The translations under genes were made by a program, and so were the position numbers. Shown here piece after piece: positions 5,292 through 5,810 of a DNA stretch of 5,810 nucleotides (position 1 is its first letter; each line of letters begins with the position of its first letter). This DNA is from HRBIN12 sp964640965. Lineage in GTDB: Bacteria; Actinomycetota; UBA4738; HRBIN12. The stretch spans positions 1 to 5,810 of the forward strand of contig CAZXJB010000127.1 in assembly GCA_964640965.1 (NCBI GenBank). Direction: 5' to 3'. The notes below the pieces were generated by a model that worked only from the letters and a program-made list of their open reading frames with translations, was not told the origin of the DNA and ran no database searches.

Positions 5292-5684
5292 ACACCGCGG
5301 TCGGCCGACCGGCGATGTACCGGGTGACGAGGAGGCCCACGACGAGGAGGGCGAGGAGCACAGCGGCGGTCGCCGCGCCCCCGCCCTGGGTGGCGAAGAC
5401 GATCCCGCCCGAGACCACGAGCGCGAGCCACAGGGTCGCGATCGAGCGACGCTTGGCGGGGAGCGGGATGGCGCCGCCCTCCGCGAACCCCCTCACGTAC
5501 GGGCCCAGGCGCGGATGCTCGCGCAGCCACCGGTGGAGGCGGGGCGAGGAACGGAGGAAGCAGGCCGCCGCGAGCAGGAGGAAGGGCGTGGTCGGCAGGA
5601 CGGCACGACGATACCGACGGCGCCGATCCCCACGAACGCGAGTCCTGCACCCGCGAACACCACGCGCCCCGCCCTGGTCGCCAT
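5290..5684 (-). pseudogene. YbaN/DUF454-family membrane protein, interrupted by a 1-nt frameshift
   Basis: Two adjacent frames together make one complete DUF454 (E. coli YbaN-like) inner-membrane protein of unknown role. The first frame starts at the ATG at 5684 and reads to GIVVP. The second supplies VLPTTPFLLLAAACFLRSSP, a tryptophan-containing RLHRWL segment, GPYVRGF and two C-terminal helices, ending at 5290. One base, most simply a G between 5600 and 5601, is missing. Restoring it gives 131 residues and GIVVPVLPTTPF, matching the family's most conserved stretch (GVVLPVLPTTPF in E. coli, from memory). Membrane segments are at about 8-28, 32-44, 82-98 and 104-121 of the restored protein. 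No good ribosome binding site precedes the ATG. The cause is either a sequencing or assembly indel or a real recent mutation; the rest of the frame is intact, which favours error or recency. Confidence 0.82.
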
Positions 5685-5722
5685 CGTCGACCGATGGTAC
5701 CCGCGGGCCGGGTCCAGCTCCC

Positions 5723-5810
5723 CTACGGGTCCGGCCCGTCCCGGGCCCGGTCCTCATCCCCGAACGGGCCGAAGACCACCCGCTCGGGGGGTCCGTCCAC
5801 CTCCGCTCCC
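5723..5810 (-). CDS. C-terminal tail of an unidentified gene (runs off right edge)
   Basis: An open frame from the right edge to the TAG at 5725-5723, giving 28 residues that include GPPERVVFGPFGDEDRARD. The acidic and arginine-rich hydrophilic ending is typical of a protein tail. It sits 38 nt upstream of the DUF454 start in the same direction, as expected for an operon member. The other two minus-strand frames are less protein-like. It is too short to assign to any family, and it may be chance. Confidence 0.4.
   Translation of the reverse strand, partial: GAEVDGPPERVVFGPFGDEDRARDGPDP

Noticed and set aside
3623..5650. The upstream part of a long minus-strand frame that ends at 3230
   Set aside because: Only its last 130 codons (from 3622) encode a protein-like product. 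The rest is an Arg/Ala/Pro-rich shadow of the decarboxylase frame.

Overview
The window is GC-rich, and every gene I can support lies on the minus strand, so transcription runs from the right edge to the left. GTG starts, strong AGGAGG-type ribosome binding sites, tight overlaps and a secreted-protein family that resembles ones I know from Streptomyces suggest a high-GC Gram-positive (Actinomycetota-like) bacterium. This is inference from composition and style; no taxonomic marker is present.

Right part (5810 down to 2372), a probable operon. It starts with the C-terminal tail of an unidentified gene (5723 to the edge). Next is a YbaN/DUF454 small membrane protein whose frame is broken by one missing base near 5600 (5290-5684). 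A 9-bp hairpin over its stop codon precedes a large fold-III PLP-dependent decarboxylase (3619-5217). That gene overlaps by 4 nt a four-helix membrane protein (3230-3622), followed 12 nt later by a short-chain dehydrogenase (2372-3217) that closely resembles eukaryotic 3-ketodihydrosphingosine reductase (KDSR). The tight packing of decarboxylase, membrane protein and reductase suggests one pathway, possibly membrane lipid or amine metabolism. No serine palmitoyltransferase is in view, so a sphingolipid role is only a hypothesis.

Middle part (2371 down to 447), a second transcription unit. After a 141-nt gap with a possible promoter come a secreted protein with six mature-region cysteines (1112-2230) and, coupled by a TGATG overlap, a putative lipoprotein (447-1112). 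Both are export-directed proteins of unknown function. By eye they are less extremely GC-rich than the operon to their right.

Left part (446 to 1). About 345 nt without a gene hold a series of inverted repeats. They are followed by the first 33 codons of an IS110-family transposase running off the left edge. IS110-group elements encode their guiding bridge RNA upstream of the transposase, so the structured non-coding stretch at about 102-345 is a candidate bridge RNA and the most interesting element here.
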